Translations under genes and position numbers: made by a program
Shown: in pieces, positions 11,280 through 24,183 of the stretch
Position numbering within the stretch: the first letter of the stretch is position 1
Layout: every line of letters begins with the position of its first letter
Assembly (NCBI GenBank): GCA_033977485.1
Contig: CM066988.1
Location: forward strand, 52,141,649 to 52,205,648
DNA: 64,000 nt
Direction: 5' to 3'
Source: Hydrangea macrophylla
Taxonomy: Eukaryota; Streptophyta; Magnoliopsida; Cornales; Hydrangeaceae
Notes under the pieces: generated by a model
What the model saw: only the letters and a program-made list of their open reading frames with translations
What the model was told of the DNA's origin: nothing
Databases searched by the model: none

Positions 11280-11399
11280 GTCTTGTGATTGCCACCATAT
11301 TGATTTGGGAATGGCAAGCATTGAAGATTTTAGCTGAGTTTGACCTTCAGCCAATAGGATCAATGGAAGGACAACATTTTGGATGTCTCGTTATCTAAC

Positions 11400-14394
11400 T
11401 GTGGATATCGCATTTTTATTCTTACCCACAGCTTTTCAAAAAAAAATTTCAATTTCGAAACACAAAACACGAGTCGCCACTTAATTTTTAAAAGGAAAAT
11501 TAAGAAACCATTTAAAAGCAAACTGATCTTTTTCCAAAAACCAGTGAATTCTAGGTCCGGGGATTATGGAATGATAGTGGAAGGAGCCCGGCGAACTAAA
11601 ACACCCGTTCTCATCCTATCTCACGATAGGCCTCTACTCAACATCCTTTTAATCGAATCATTAATCTAAATGTGCCCTCAACTAATTCATAAATATAGAT
11701 ATACATCACAAAAGCATGTCTAAAGGGTGTAAGATTGCTAATGGTGAAAATATCATTCAAAACCACATAATCCAAATAGCAAACAAAATGATATGCGATG
11801 AGAAACAAGGAAACTTACCCGGGATCTAGCTACAATTTTGAACCGTGCAATGCATACGAATAGAAGGACAGCCTAGAAAAAGGGTCTCTAACACATATAT
11901 ACACATAAGGCAAACCCTAATCTAAGTTGTCACACATGAAGTCGAAAATCAATTAAAATCAAAGAGTACGATAAACTAGAGAGAGTTTGAGAAATCATAC
12001 CTCAATAGCGCTACAAAACAGAGGATTAGTTCACATGTCTTAATATAGTGTGAAAATTCTAAACAACATCCTTGAACTTCTAACTTAAATCTATTATGAA
12101 AGATTTGACATAGATATGAATTCCTTCTAATTAGTTAAAATGTATCACTTCTATAGATATACAAGTCTCAACTATGAACTAATGTAATGTCCATATAGAG
12201 ATGGTGTAGTCTCAACATGATCATAACGAACTCACAATTAATTCAACTAAGTGTAATTTAATACTATCACAAAATGAATTCTAATTACAAGTATCAATCT
12301 ACATGGATGAATGTATATGAATACATATGAACAAGAATAAGCTATGAATTGCTCATCGATTTGGATCATTTAACCTCTGGACTTAAGTTGAACTAATCAT
12401 TATTACAACATGGTTTGAGCCCTAGGTCATGGAAAAAGTCATTTGGACCATTATTTATAAAGTTTATCAAATCTGTCACAAAATTCTAAAAAATACAGAG
12501 AGCATACCAGAATTTCAAAAATAGAAAAAGCATGCTTCCCGTAGTTTGATGTCAATGAATTTTGGACACAAGATGCCTCTGTACGTCTAGTTTCCAACCT
12601 AAGAAGAAAAATCAAAGATCAACGGTTCAATCTCTGAGAATTGGACAAACACTAGACATCACTCAGAAATTTACAACTCTCTATCCAGAGCTTTTGTATG
12701 ATTTTCTAAAAATAGTAAACAAATCTGAAAGACTCTAATCTTTTTAGGAGATCTTATTAATACATTAAACTTCATAGAAAAATTATTTGAGGCCAAGAAT
12801 GCTTGATTAAGGTTCTGATTTACTCATTCCAAGAAGGTGTTACTGTTCTGAAACTCTGCACAGATTATAGTTGCTTCACAAAAATCATGACCAAACCACT
12901 TTAAACATGAAATCTCATTAAAACAAAAATCACAGTGGTAAAACCTTGTGTTATTGACACTCTCCAATTGGTTTCATCCAATTCCAATGGTCCATTATTT
13001 AGTTAAAAATCTTTGATCAAGGGTGGTTTATGAACTCATTGCACCATTGTCAAGTTTTGCCTTTATTTGTTAACTTCAACTATCAAGCCATGAAGTTTGG
13101 CTTAACCTACATTACTTCTCCTACCATTTGATGGTCCTTGGAGACTAAGGACACTTATACTCATAGATTTCAATGGAGTATGGGGGGAACTTCATGAAAT
13201 CTCAAAGACAATTGATCTAAACCATGGAGATAGGTTTAGAATCATCAACCAAACACTAATATCAACTTCAATCCCCTTGTAAATCATGAGCTTACAAGAA
13301 GATTAAAGAATTACAAGTCTAAGGATTTAAGTAAGACAAGGAGGGTCTTATGAACCTCAAGAGATGAGCATAATTAAAAGAAACAAAAAGAAAATCGACA
13401 TTCAAGTGACATCTAAATTAACTCTATGATTTATTTAACCTTAATCCTTAGGTTACTTTGATCCAAACCAATGAAAGGAGAGTTTAATCATAATCATTAG
13501 TGGTGTGTGATGAAATGAGGTGAGAAAAGAGTTTTTGAAAATGTGTGAAAGGTCCAAAAGAACTCTATGTATATTATGATTAAACTTGGAATTAGAGACT
13601 AATTAGCTAGAGGTTATCTCCAACTATCCTCAACTCTTAGGTTTTGTAGGTCTTTCAAAGGTGATTCAAGCTCTCTTTCTTCTAACTCATGCAATTTCCT
13701 CCTTAAAACTTCTCTAAAACTTTCTCCTAATAGTGTTTAGAGAATTTTAAGAGATTTAGAACAAAGAGAATCAAGATAAGATTTTAAGATTTAAAAATTC
13801 CAAGTCCTTTGTAATGGGATATTCATCCCTAATATGTAGGTAAACTTTGGAGGGTTATTTTGGTAATTTCATAGTAAAAACCCTAATCTCGTATGTCCTT
13901 TTGAAGGTACAAAATGTACTATTTCAAAGCTGCTAGCCACAAAATGCGGTACTCAACGGAGATGGAAGCGGAACTCAATATGTGTCGGAACAGCACTCAC
14001 TGATTATTGGCGCGACATTAACTGAATGCCAATGCAGCATTCAATGAATGTCGCAAACAACTTCGTGGACTGCCGTCTTTTCTGGAATTCTGATTTTCGC
14101 AGCATTTGGTGCATTTTTTTGACTATTAGTGAACGTCGTTGAGGCACTTGCTGACTACCGTACGGCAATCAGAGAGTGCCACAATGGCAACACGTGACTG
14201 CCGCAAGCTGTGCCATGTGTCGTTCTCCTTTATTCTCTCTTTTTCTTCTTTCTTTTTTTTTGTTCGAATTGTAGAGCCTTTTGAAGAGCTTGAATCACCT
14301 TTGGAAGTCCTAGATTAATCGGACATTGTCATCATCGAATCTAGAGGTAACACTCCCCTTAATTCGACGTTTGGTCAAAATCGAGGCGTCTACA
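11400..14394 (+). mobile_element. Ogre-like solo LTR (3.0 kb) inside element B
   Basis: Starts TGTGGATATCGC and ends GAGGCGTCTACA. It is flanked by CTAAC (11395-11399) and CCAAC (14395-14399), a 4-of-5 match. It contains a GAGTCGCCAC block near 11470, also seen as GAGTCACCAC on the minus strand of the 19913-24224 insertion. Both also share a GTCTACA end. No coding domain is present. The 2995-bp span therefore looks like a single long LTR left after LTR-LTR recombination. The Ogre/Tat label rests on length and these shared blocks. Confidence 0.65.
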
Positions 14395-14399
14395 CCAAC

Positions 14400-15770
14400 T
14401 AACTCACATCAGCCGTATTATAGAAGCTTAACAACTAGATGAGGATTTGAAGCTATGGTTCACTAAGATGTCAGCGATGGAATCGAAAGTGTGGATTATT
14501 AGTTCAGATTGAGCTTTACAATGTAAAGGTAGTCTTTGTATGCCTAACGAGGATAATCTCAAAAGGGACGTATTGGACGAAGCACACAAGTCACGAATGA
14601 CTATACACCCTAAAGGAACAAAGATGTACTCCTTCCATCCCATTTTGTGAGTCCACCTTTGGGAAGCCAACTTATTAAGGGGACAAGAAGAATCTACACC
14701 TACTTTCCACAATTGTCCCTAATCATTACAGTAACTTTTTTGGTTTGTCTTGGTGTAGATTTCAATGAAGGGTAGTTTTGGAAAGTAAGTAAAAATTATA
14801 TACCAAATTAGGAAAGTGGACACTAATTTTGGGACATCTAAAAATGGAATATAGGACTCACAAACTGGGATAAAGGGAGTACAAAGAGTTGAAGAGATAT
14901 TTCTGGTAGGAAGGAATGAAGTGAGAAGTAGTCGAGTATGTATCTCAGTGTCTTACTTGTAAGCAAGTGAAGGTAAAACATCATAAACCACTGGGACTTC
15001 TACAACCGCTACCGATTCCGCAACGAAAATGGGTACACATAACCATGGATTTCGTGGTAGGTTTTCCAAGGTCTCAGTAAAATCACGATGCTATTTGGGT
15101 AATAGTAGCTTGACCCACCAAGATGACACATTTCATGGAATGCAGCCTGACTTATCCAGTAGAATATTGGTTGCACTGGATGGATCTACAACAAGTTGTG
15201 AGACTACACGGTGTACCTATTTCAATCGTGTCAGATTGAGATTCACATTTCATCGCAGAGTTTTGGAAGAGTCTCCATACAACAATGGGAACCTTATTGA
15301 ACTTGAGTTCAGCCATTAATCGACAGATAGATGACAGATTGAATGAGTCAATCAAATGATGGAGGACATGCTATGAACCCGCGTCATCAATTTTAAGAGT
15401 TCTTGGGAGACACACCTACCATTGATCGAGTTCGTCTACAACAACAGCTATCACATGAGCATAGGAATGGCATCGTTTGAAGCTTTATACGAAAGACCCT
15501 ACCATTCACCACTATATTGGGCTAAAGTCGGAGATAATTAACTTCTTGGCCCAAAAATGGTACGAGAAACCAGCGAGAAGATTCATGTTGTATGTGAGAA
15601 GATGAAGATCGCACAGACCCAACACAAAAGCTATGCTGACAAGCACCATAAAGACTTAGAGTTTACAATTGGAGATCACGTACTACTCAAAGTTTTACCA
15701 GTTCAAGGTATCATCAGATACGGTCAGAAGAGAGGTACGCTAGCATCGGAGATCAACTTTTAGGATATTA
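14400..15770 (+). pseudogene. Element B integrase
   Basis: The integrase resumes after the solo LTR with MPNEDNLKRDVLDEAHKSR (about 14535-14595), the zinc-binding N-terminal region. The core follows in shifting frames: CLTCKQVKVKHHKPLGLLQP (about 14952), HITMDFVVGFP (about 15036), a degraded SDRDSHF block (about 15225-15250) and a degraded SSINRQIDDRLN (about 15312). The last part (SYADKHHKDLEFTIGDHVLL, about 15630-15700) is the C-terminal DNA-binding region. A Stowaway MITE splits it at 14629-14879. Many frameshifts mean it is dead. Confidence 0.75.
14629..14879. mobile_element. Stowaway (Tc1/mariner) MITE
   Basis: The termini CTCCTTCCATCCCATTTTGT and, reading inward from the other end, CTCCCTTTATCCCAGTTTGT form a clear inverted repeat, and both continue with GAGTCC. 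TA flanks each side (14627-14628 and 14880-14881). The length is 251 bp with no coding capacity. CTCCCTCCRTCCCA-type ends with a TA target are diagnostic of Stowaway. Confidence 0.92.
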
Positions 15771-15789
15771 AAGTCAACAACAATGTAAC

Positions 15790-15949
15790 GTTCAATGAAG
15801 GACCAGTGCGGATCTTGGATCAAGGAATCAAGAAACTTAGAAAGTAGGAGATATCATTGGTGAAGATACAGTAGAAGCATTATGACAAAGGAAAAGCTTT
15901 ATGGGAGCTAGAGTCAGAGATGCGGGAGAAGTTTTCATTCTTGTTTTAG
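15790..15949 (+). pseudogene. Element B chromodomain-like integrase tail
   Basis: The frame reads GPVRILDQGIKKLRK, stop, EISLVKIQ, stop, KHYDKGKALWELESEMREKF. This matches the chromodomain-like C-terminus of plant chromoviruses, in which a Trp-rich strand is followed by an E-x-T/L-W-E helix. It ends about 50 bp before the 3' LTR. The stretch GGACGAAATCTTTTGATAAG (about 15971) is the usual sequence before the polypurine tract of this group. Confidence 0.7.
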
Positions 15950-16001
15950 CCTTACTTACTTTAGATTTCAAGGACGAAATCTTTTGATAAGTGGTGGATT
16001 A

Positions 16002-18194
16002 TGTAATACCCTATATTTTCATAAGTATATTAATAATATGAGATTCAGTGTGTTTGCCTTACTTTGCTCTTGTAAAGTCTTTCCTAATCGATTAGACTCA
16101 TATCCATCGATTAACCTTATGTCCTTCATAATCGATTGAACCCATTTTGATTGATTGAACCCCTGCCAACATGAATCAATCGATTGAACCCATCTCGATC
16201 GATTGAGAATAAGATCATTAGCCAACCTATTCTCAATCGATTGAACCCATGTTAATTGATTGAATGGGATCAGAACCTAACCTCAAAGTTTGCTTAGGGA
16301 ATTAACACCTACCCCTCTCCTCTCTATATATACATTATATTTCATATGTGTGTATGTGTGTGTGCGTGTGTCTATTTTGGCTGAGAGAGTATAAGAGAGA
16401 GGGTAGAGATATTGGTTATATATACACTCTCACATATATACACACACATACACCATACATATATATACACTCACAGAAGATAGATAAGAGGATAAAGAAA
16501 ATAGAAGAAGGAGAAGAAGAAGAAAAGATAGAAGAAAAATGAAGGAGAGGAGAAGACAGAAAAAGAAATAAGTGAGAGAAGAGGAGGCCATTAAAGCTCA
16601 AAGCTCCAAAAGCTCACACCAAACACCCCTTTAATCTTTGGTAAGTCCCAAACTCATTTAGTAGCTTAGGTGTAGAGTTTTTAGAGGTTTTAACATAAAG
16701 AAATGAACACAAATGGCACTCCAAATTTTAGGGTGTCTCTGCCCAGTTCTAGGAGAAGATGACCTTTTCAATTGATTGGAAAGTTTCCAATCGACTAAAC
16801 TTTTCCCAATCAATTGAACTTTATTCAATCGATTGGATGGGACCCAATCGATTGATAGAAGGCTCAATCGGTTGGGTGTTTTAATTTACTAACATTACAT
16901 TTTCCCCAATCGATTGGACCCTTGTCTCAATCGATTGGTACTTACAGAATATTGATATTCCCTGTTGTTTATGATATGATATATTTAGTTGTTTAAATAT
17001 TGATTCATGCTTTCGGTATGCAATACCGTTGATAAAGAGAAAATGCGACACTGTAACGATATAATGTTTCGTAATGTTAGATAACGTAGTAGTCGTGAAC
17101 CATTCGGGTTATCGCTCATTCCATTCAATGAAGTAAGGCCGCATGGGAATGTCTTGTATCAATTTTAGTACAGAATATAGATAGGATTGTTAAGTTTTGG
17201 GAATCTTGCATGGGCGGGTACTTGGTGATGATATGTTCTTAAAAAACGGTGAGCTATTAATATGTTCTTAAAAGGCATTGAGCTAGACCAAGTAGCCTTA
17301 AAATAGACCAGGTGATCCATGATATGTTCTTAAAAGTCGGTAAGCTGGGATCACTGGTAGATGTCGTTAAGTCGTGGCAATAGATTGATATGTCTTGTTC
17401 AAACATTGTGTCTCTGTAATGCGGTGAGCTATGAATATATTCTTAAAAGCTAGGAATAGACTGACGTGGTGCCCATGACATGCGATGAGCTGTGAATATA
17501 TTCGTAAAAGCGATGGATGAAATGATATAGTTGAAATATCGAGTTTGTTCTTCAATCGAGAGTACATTGTCGATTTTCGGGTAACAGGACAACAGTAACC
17601 GGATAATGGATTAGAATAAAGAAAAGATATTACTAGTAGCATTACTTATATATCATTCTATAACTTATAATTACTTCATACTGATGATACTATGTTAGTT
17701 TTCTACTCACTCAGCTTTCAATAAGCTGGTGGCCTTTTATGCCAGGACATTCCCAGTCTAGCCTATCTTGTGTCTGATAATGCAGGTAATGAACCATATG
17801 ATGAAGGTTTTACCAGGAGGGAGGTTATGCAAAGGGTGGCCCCACCGAGGATAGATATGTTGGGGAGGATTACTACACTGATGACTACGTTTACTCCAGC
17901 TGAAGATTAGAATAGATTATAGTTCTTTTCCTATTATTAGACTTTATTTAACAGGTTTTATAATCGGGCATATATTTCCCTAGGACTTTAGGTATTTCTA
18001 TTCCAGATCTTGTTGTAATAACTTAACGACTTATCCTTGTGTTTTATTATGATCAGTTTGGTTTCCAGTATTACTGATCTTTATTTTATGGATTAGAACT
18101 GTATGGTGTGGACAATTAAGTGACTTTACCAGTCTTAGCCTATGGACCCAAAAAAGAATTTATTTTATCTATTTTTGTTGTTCCGAGGCGTGAT
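16002..18194 (+). repeat. Element B 3' LTR
   Basis: Starts TGTAATACCC after a purine-rich AAGTGGTGGATTA and ends GAGGCGTGATA. It is homologous to 4999-6864 throughout but holds about 200-270 bp (within 17470-17745) lost from the 5' copy. It keeps both AATCGATT clusters, the GT/TA microsatellites (16346-16470) and the TTCTTAAAAG repeats (17235-17515). Divergence from the 5' copy is substantial, so the insertion is old. Confidence 0.85.
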
Positions 18195-18960
18195 ATCACC
18201 AGAGGCATTGGAGCTCAAGGCAAAATAAGAGCTGCAAGAGATGTCAGGGCAGGCTAGACCTCCTTTTATCAAGCAGATCATTGATGAGCACCCTCCAAAA
18301 GAGCTCACCCTCCCAAAATTCAATATGTATAATGGGAAGGAAGACCCAACAGAGCACCTCGATCACTATCAGCAGGTTATGGCTCCGTACAGTCATAGCA
18401 ACACTCTGTTGTATCGACCTTAATTTTCTAATACATTGAGTAGGTCAGCTTTGTCTTGGTTCAACGGGTTCCACCTCGGTCTGTAATATCATTTTCCAGC
18501 TTGGGTGTGAAGTTCATTAATCAATTCCTAACAAGTAAAAAAATCAAGAAGGGTTCTGACCATATGCTGACAGTACATCAAGCCAATGGTGAAGGTTTAA
18601 TGGACTACATCATGCAATTCAATGCGGAGCTTAACACCATAGACGATTGCGATTAGGGCTTCGTCAACTCAGTTCTAAAAGCTGGACTCCATCCTGGTCC
18701 ATTCCTGACATCAATCACCAAGAATTCTCTAAAGAATCATGCAGAGCTCCTTGCCCGGACGAATAAATACATTTTGGTAGAGGACATGAATGTGACCAGG
18801 AAGGAGCTGAGGAACATGTCGACCCCAAACCATCAAAGAAGAAGCATAGGGATGAAAAGAAGAGATCGAGGTCCCCTAAAGGATCAGTGCGAAAGCCAGA
18901 TTTCAAGAGGACCGAACTCTATACACCCTTGAATACTTTCCTATTTTAGATCTTGGATCA
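18195..18960 (+). pseudogene. Element A gag, capsid part
   Basis: After element B the gag of A continues. FNMYNGKEDPTEHLDHYQQV (about 18322) and ALSWFNGF (about 18452) are hallmarks of the Tat/Athila retrotransposon Gag domain. QANGEGLMDYIMQFNAEL (about 18580-18630) and PFLTSITKNSLKNHAELLAR-like text follow. Several stops and at least two frame changes are present. Confidence 0.75.
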
Positions 18961-19365
18961 ATCCAAGGGAAGAGAGGACTTCAAGTGGCTAGAGTGCCTC
19001 GAAGGAGACCCACAAAAGAGAGACGGGTCCAAATACTATGACTTCTATAAAAACCATGGTCACACCACCGATGAATATAAGGTCCTCGAATGCAAAATTG
19101 AGGAGCTGATCAAGCGAGGAAGGCTCAAGTAGTATATTGCGGTAGAACTAGCAAAGATAGGATCAGTCCAAGGGAACAGAGGACTTCAAGTGGCTAGAGT
19201 GCCTCAGAGGAGACCTGCAAAAAGAGACGGGTTCGAATACTATGACTTCTATAAGAACCATTATCATACCACCGATGAATGTAAGGTCCTCAAATGCAAA
19301 ATCGAGAAGCTAATCAAGCGAGGAAGGCTCAGGCAGTACATTGTAGGGCATGATGACAGAACTAG
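18955..19365 (+). repeat. 205-bp tandem duplication of the gag nucleocapsid region (element A)
   Basis: Two copies begin GGATCA at 18955 and 19160. Each encodes a version of YYDFYKNHGHTTDEYKVLEC...LIKRGRL, the Tat-type nucleocapsid motif in which the zinc ligands are partly replaced (the usual form is closer to C-x2-H...H-x4-C). The copies differ at about 10% of sites, and the first carries stops. Tat elements normally have one such motif here. Confidence 0.7.
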
Positions 19366-19589
19366 CGCGAAGACAGACATGACGATAGAGATAACGGCCA
19401 AAATAAGAATCAGGAGCGAGCTCCCAAGTCTAGCAAGCCTAGCATAACATCTTTCTTGCCCTCCAAGGGAGCTCCAGCAATTTAGGCCACTCAAATCTGT
19501 CTTAAAAGAGGTTAGAGTGAGAGGCCATGTATCCTCCCTTAAGAATTTTTAGTTTTGAGAAAAAGCCAAGGGTAGAACCTTGGATCACA

Positions 19590-19912
19590 TTCACAGATCA
19601 AGACCTCATTGGGGTTCATTTACCCTATGCGGAAGCCTTGGTAGTCACTTTTGAGGGTGGCTAATTTTGACATCAGAAGGATTTTGATTGATAATGGAAG
19701 CTCGATTAACATCATATTTTTCCTACATTGAGGAAGATGGAGTTCGACATGGGGAAAATTGAGCCCCCCAAATCAAACTTGACAGGGTTCAGCAAAGAAG
19801 CTAAAATTCCGAAGGGACAAACCACCTTGCCCATTACAGTGGGTGAAGAAGCTAACCAAATCACTTCCTTAGATGAATTCCATGTCGTGGATTTGTTCTC
19901 TCTTTACAACAT
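19590..19912 (+). pseudogene. Element A protease, 5' part
   Basis: ILIDNGSSINIIF at about 19686-19723 is the Tat-type protease active site, with DNG where most members have DGG or DSG. MEFDMGKIEPPKSNLTGFS and QITSLDEFHVVDLFSLYNI follow, the usual path to the flap. The frame is cut at 19912 by the minus-strand solo LTR and continues at 24225 with IIGRQWLHDLGV. Confidence 0.75.
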
Positions 19913-22479
19913 TGTAGACACCCCATTTTGCCCGACCAAAAAGGAAGCAACTATCACAGGTAGCCCACAAGGCACGCGAATCGAGAAAAATAGAGCAGGA
20001 GTCCAATCAAGAGCACTAAAGGTTAAATCGATGTCCTGAACTGCACCTATGTAAACGTACAGCATCCGGATCTTTCAAAAGTTAATGATCAGTGTTGATT
20101 CAAGCCAAAAGTCAATGTAACATAGTCTGGGATGACCGAAAGTCAAATAAAAGTCATTTTAAAGCCCATAGGTCATTAACCAGAAGTTACAAAACCCGGG
20201 ATTGTTCGATTTCAATAATCAGTGATGTTTTTAACCATAATCAAAGTTTAGCACACAATTTAAGACTAAAATCAAGTCTAGGATGACCGAAAGTGAAATT
20301 CAATTACATTAGGGGAAAATGGGCATCAGTGCAGGCCCACAACACTTTGAATCATCAAATTCTGGTAACCGGTGAAGAATCAAGCTTTAGTTAAAGTTTT
20401 GGCACACCAAAATCGAAGAAAAATAAAGTAATCATAAATCTAGAAGTCTCTAAAGTAGGGATGGACATAACTGACTGAAAACACAGAAAAAAAAGATTCT
20501 GCGACTTAAATCAATGCATTCAGACAACTGGAGAAGAAACAGCGTCAGATCAAAGTTTTAACAGCCTAATGGACTAGGACAGGGGTATAAATTTCATTAT
20601 CCGAACTTGAAACACTGATCTAACCATATGGATTTGAAGATGATGTTAATACGAGTCCAAATCTTTTCAAATAGCACAAATTGGATGGCCAGTTTGAAAA
20701 TTGTTGATAACCGAAGATTCAGAAAGATGAATGGCCACGATCAAAGGTGCATCGATCAAGCTCCATCTCACCCAAGTGGGAGCGAAACCCATGTAGGGCT
20801 TGCTATATAATGAGAGGTTCCAGCCATAGACAAGGCCTCCCTTCACGCTCTTTAAAGGCTCTGTTTGGTAAAAAAGAAAAAACCAATGAGAACTCTCCAC
20901 TATCTTTAAGTCTTGTTTGGTTCTTCAACCAAACAAACCACCACCATCGCTACCACTACCACTACCACCACCACCACCATTTACCTTAATCCCCAAACAA
21001 AGCCTCCAACCTCTTCCCCCATCTCTCACTGTCAAGGCTCCATTTGGGTCAAACCCAAAGGAAATCCCTCCCCCTTTTAAACCTTGTTTGGCCAATCACC
21101 AAACAATTCTATCATCACCATCACCACACTCACTACCCAAACACCTCCATTACCATTGCCACTCAGAAATGCAACCCTACTGATCTGTTACCCATCAACC
21201 CAATACTGTCATAGGCTTAAAAAAACCCAAAAAAAGCCCCAAAAACCACCAAACAAGGCCTAGGCTTACCACCCAGAAATAGAAAAATATGCCAAATATG
21301 CCCTTATCCATCCCCTCTTCTCTCACTATCACTACTGGAAGCTTTATCTCGCCAGGACGATCCAAATGCCGCCGGTTTGCCCTACTAACACACACAGTGG
21401 GACCACGCGCCGCTAGAAGATGCCCACGCGTCGTAACTACCATCTGCACCACCCTCCCACCAGCATTCACTGCCATATTCGGAGATCACCACCACCGCTA
21501 GCCAAGTCATCTGACTTGGACGATCACAGCACCACCAGAATCATCTCCTAAGGAAGTCTCCTCCATCATCACGTGCCTCTAGGTCATTGTACCATGTCCA
21601 CATACAGTCAACACTGACTCAACGACTAACTGCCAAATCGTGACCTACCATGTGGACTAGCTGTCAACACCTCTTCCAACACGTGCTTGCCATACGTCCC
21701 CTTTTTCCATTTTGACTAGCCAATCAGCGTCTTCCATGTGGCATTGACTTGCCACATGGAAATGGACCCCACTTTAGGATTTTACCTTATTTTGCCATTT
21801 TGGGTCTGATTTTGATGAACGGACGCATGTTCTTAGCTAATTTGGCCATTGTAGATGCACCAGTGACCTTAGATTTGGCCAAATCCAACTTTTTAGGCCA
21901 ATTTGGGATTTTATATGCCCATATCAGGCTATTCTAGCCAGATTCTAACCCCCTGTAGGTCTTGCTTAGCTCAGTCAGGGCCTACTCCAATCCAACTTGA
22001 TGGCTATTTTACTAATTCGGTCGTTCCAAACGCACCAGTGAGCTCAGAATTGCAAGAATCCGACTTTTGGCTTTTTTTTGTTTTACTTTTTATAAGGAGA
22101 TTTCTAACTCTCTCGGCCAAATTCTAACCCCTGCATGTCCCACTCAGCTCAGTCCAGACCCATTCTAACTCGACTTATAGGCCTTCTAACTTTTTTAGCC
22201 GTTTGGACACAACCGTGATGTCTCTTCAAGCCGATTTCGAGTCAGAATTCGGCTTGGCCCTTCCTAGTTCGTTCCTGCGACGTTTTTTGATAAATTCTTT
22301 CAAAACTCAAATTCTTTTATTCATTTTTTATAAGAATATAAATAAATATTGACTGGACTTCTAAAGCCACATTTCCACTGGGTTGGACCCCATAGGTAGT
22401 ACTTTCCATCTCTACTCATCAAGGTTAGTTGTGACCGATAAACTCGATCGAGTATGGTATTCAACCAGGTTTTATTTCT

Positions 22480-23035
22480 GTTATATGTATGTATTACTGT
22501 AAATAACAATCTACAAAATTGTCACCATCGTGAACTGGCTTCGTCCTAGATCACTTGGCTTTTCGGTTAGCCTAACTAGAACTGTTATATTTACTTTTAC
22601 GTCTTTGCTGCTTTCATTACTGTTGTATATACTTACTATTTTAAATAATGAGTCCTCGAACTCGTCACCATCGTGAACTGGCATCATCCTAGATCACTTG
22701 GTTTTCTGGTTAACCGAACTAGAACTATAAGATTTACTTCTATGTCTTTGTTGCTTTCATAACTGTTGTATATGCTTACTATTGAAAGTAACGAGTCCTA
22801 GAACTCATCACCATCATGAACTGGCATCGTCCTAAATCAATTGGTTTTCTAGTTAGCCAAATTAGAACTGTCAGATTTGCTTTTGCGTCTTTACTAATTT
22901 CATTACTAGCGCATATACTTACTTTGTAAATAACGAGTCCTTAAAACTCGTCACTGTCGTGAATTGGCATCGTCTGAGATCACTTGGTTTTCTGGTTAGC
23001 TGGACTAGAACTATTAGATTTATTTTCTATCTTTA
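22480..23035. repeat. 143-bp tandem array in the 4.3-kb solo LTR
   Basis: The landmark TCACCATCGTGAACTGG recurs (with small changes) at about 22522, 22665, 22808 and 22951, exactly 143 bp apart, giving nearly four units. Each unit also carries AGATCACTTGG, TTAGCC and a GAGTCCT...ACTCGTCACC block. No coding content. Confidence 0.85.
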
Positions 23036-23049
23036 CTATTTTTTTTTTC

Positions 23050-23660
23050 CTAACTAATCTAACTCCTGACTATGCTAACTCATTACTATGCTAACCCATA
23101 GTCGTACTAACTCATTACTTTACTAAATCATTACTGTACTAACTCATGACCGTACTGACTTATAATTATTTTATGTTACTAACTCCTAAACTAAACTCGT
23201 CTTGTTACTATACTTATTTTTAATGCCTTCAAGTGGGCACTGACCTTACTTCAGTTATACTTTTTAAATTGCTGGGCACTGACCCTTACTTTTAGCGCAC
23301 TTTTTCAAATCACTAGGCACTGACCCTTATATCCGGCACAAAAATAAAAAGACAAAAAAATAAAATCGAAAAACGTTTCCGCTTACCCCGAAAGGGCCTT
23401 TTCCATCAAGTTAATAAATAGGTTGACGAAAGGAAATTCAGGCATAGTACTCATCGCACGGTTGATCTACTTCATTTTTTCAAGGTTAAAGTTTACGACT
23501 ACACTATACATGTTGAAGTTTCTAGCTACACCGACTTACTCAAATTATTTTTTTGAAACTTACTACTTTTTTCAAAGGTTAAAGTCGAGTGCTACACCGT
23601 ACAAGTTAAAGTTCCTAGCTATACCAACTTTACTAAAAACAATACTTCACACTCGCACGG
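23050..23660. repeat. Short tandem repeats in the 4.3-kb solo LTR
   Basis: Three further sets of imperfect repeats lie side by side. About 18-bp CTAACTCATTACT units lie at 23055-23165. About 40-bp units opening GGGCACTGACC occur at 23235, 23274 and 23315. A roughly 110-bp unit containing AGGTTAAAGT and CCTAGCTA occurs twice at about 23480-23640. Confidence 0.6.
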
Positions 23661-24183
23661 TCTAGATGAACCAATTTTTTTCAAAACACTTGTAGACACT
23701 CACACATATACAAAGCACAGAACTACGTACGACCTGATTCTTGACTTGAGATACGTATGCAACCCTTCACTTAGGTGTGGCCATAATTATTCATTTTTTT
23801 CATTCTTTGTATATATATTACCTTTTACTTCTTCACTCTTTGTATACATATATATTACTTTTTACTTCTTCACTTATGCCCATGTTAGTATGAAAACCAC
23901 TAAAACTAGAAGCAGTGCTTGCACGGATGTTCGAGGGTGCCTAATACCTTCCCTCAACATAATTGAGTACCCGAACCCAATACAAGAACTCTAGTTTTTG
24001 CATGGCTATTCAGAGTCATACATTTAAAGGGCCCACATTTTTAAAACTATTTCAAAAGTCAAACACAAGTTTTATCATCTTTGGAGGGATCCTAACTCCC
24101 AAATAAAGGTTATGTGGTGACTCTAAACTTTTACTTGGCCCTGCTCCTACTTTTTCAAACTTTTTGACATAAACAATCGCGAT

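Larger units (their letters stand above)
4999..18194 (+). mobile_element. Element B: chromovirus-type Ty3/gypsy retrotransposon nested in element A
   Basis: LTRs at 4999-6864 and 16002-18194 flank a Met-type primer binding site, an extra reading frame, gag with a zinc knuckle, protease, RT, RNase H, integrase and a chromodomain-like C-terminus. The flanks TAACT and TCACC match at 3 of 5 positions, which suits a decayed target duplication. B interrupts the gag of A. It is itself interrupted by a 3.0-kb solo LTR (11400-14394) and a Stowaway MITE (14629-14879). All frames carry stops, and many fit C-to-T decay of methylated DNA. Confidence 0.85.

Noticed and set aside
22480..23035. CRISPR-like regular repeats
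   Set aside because: A 143-bp head-to-tail tandem repeat without unique spacers inside a plant LTR; not a CRISPR array.
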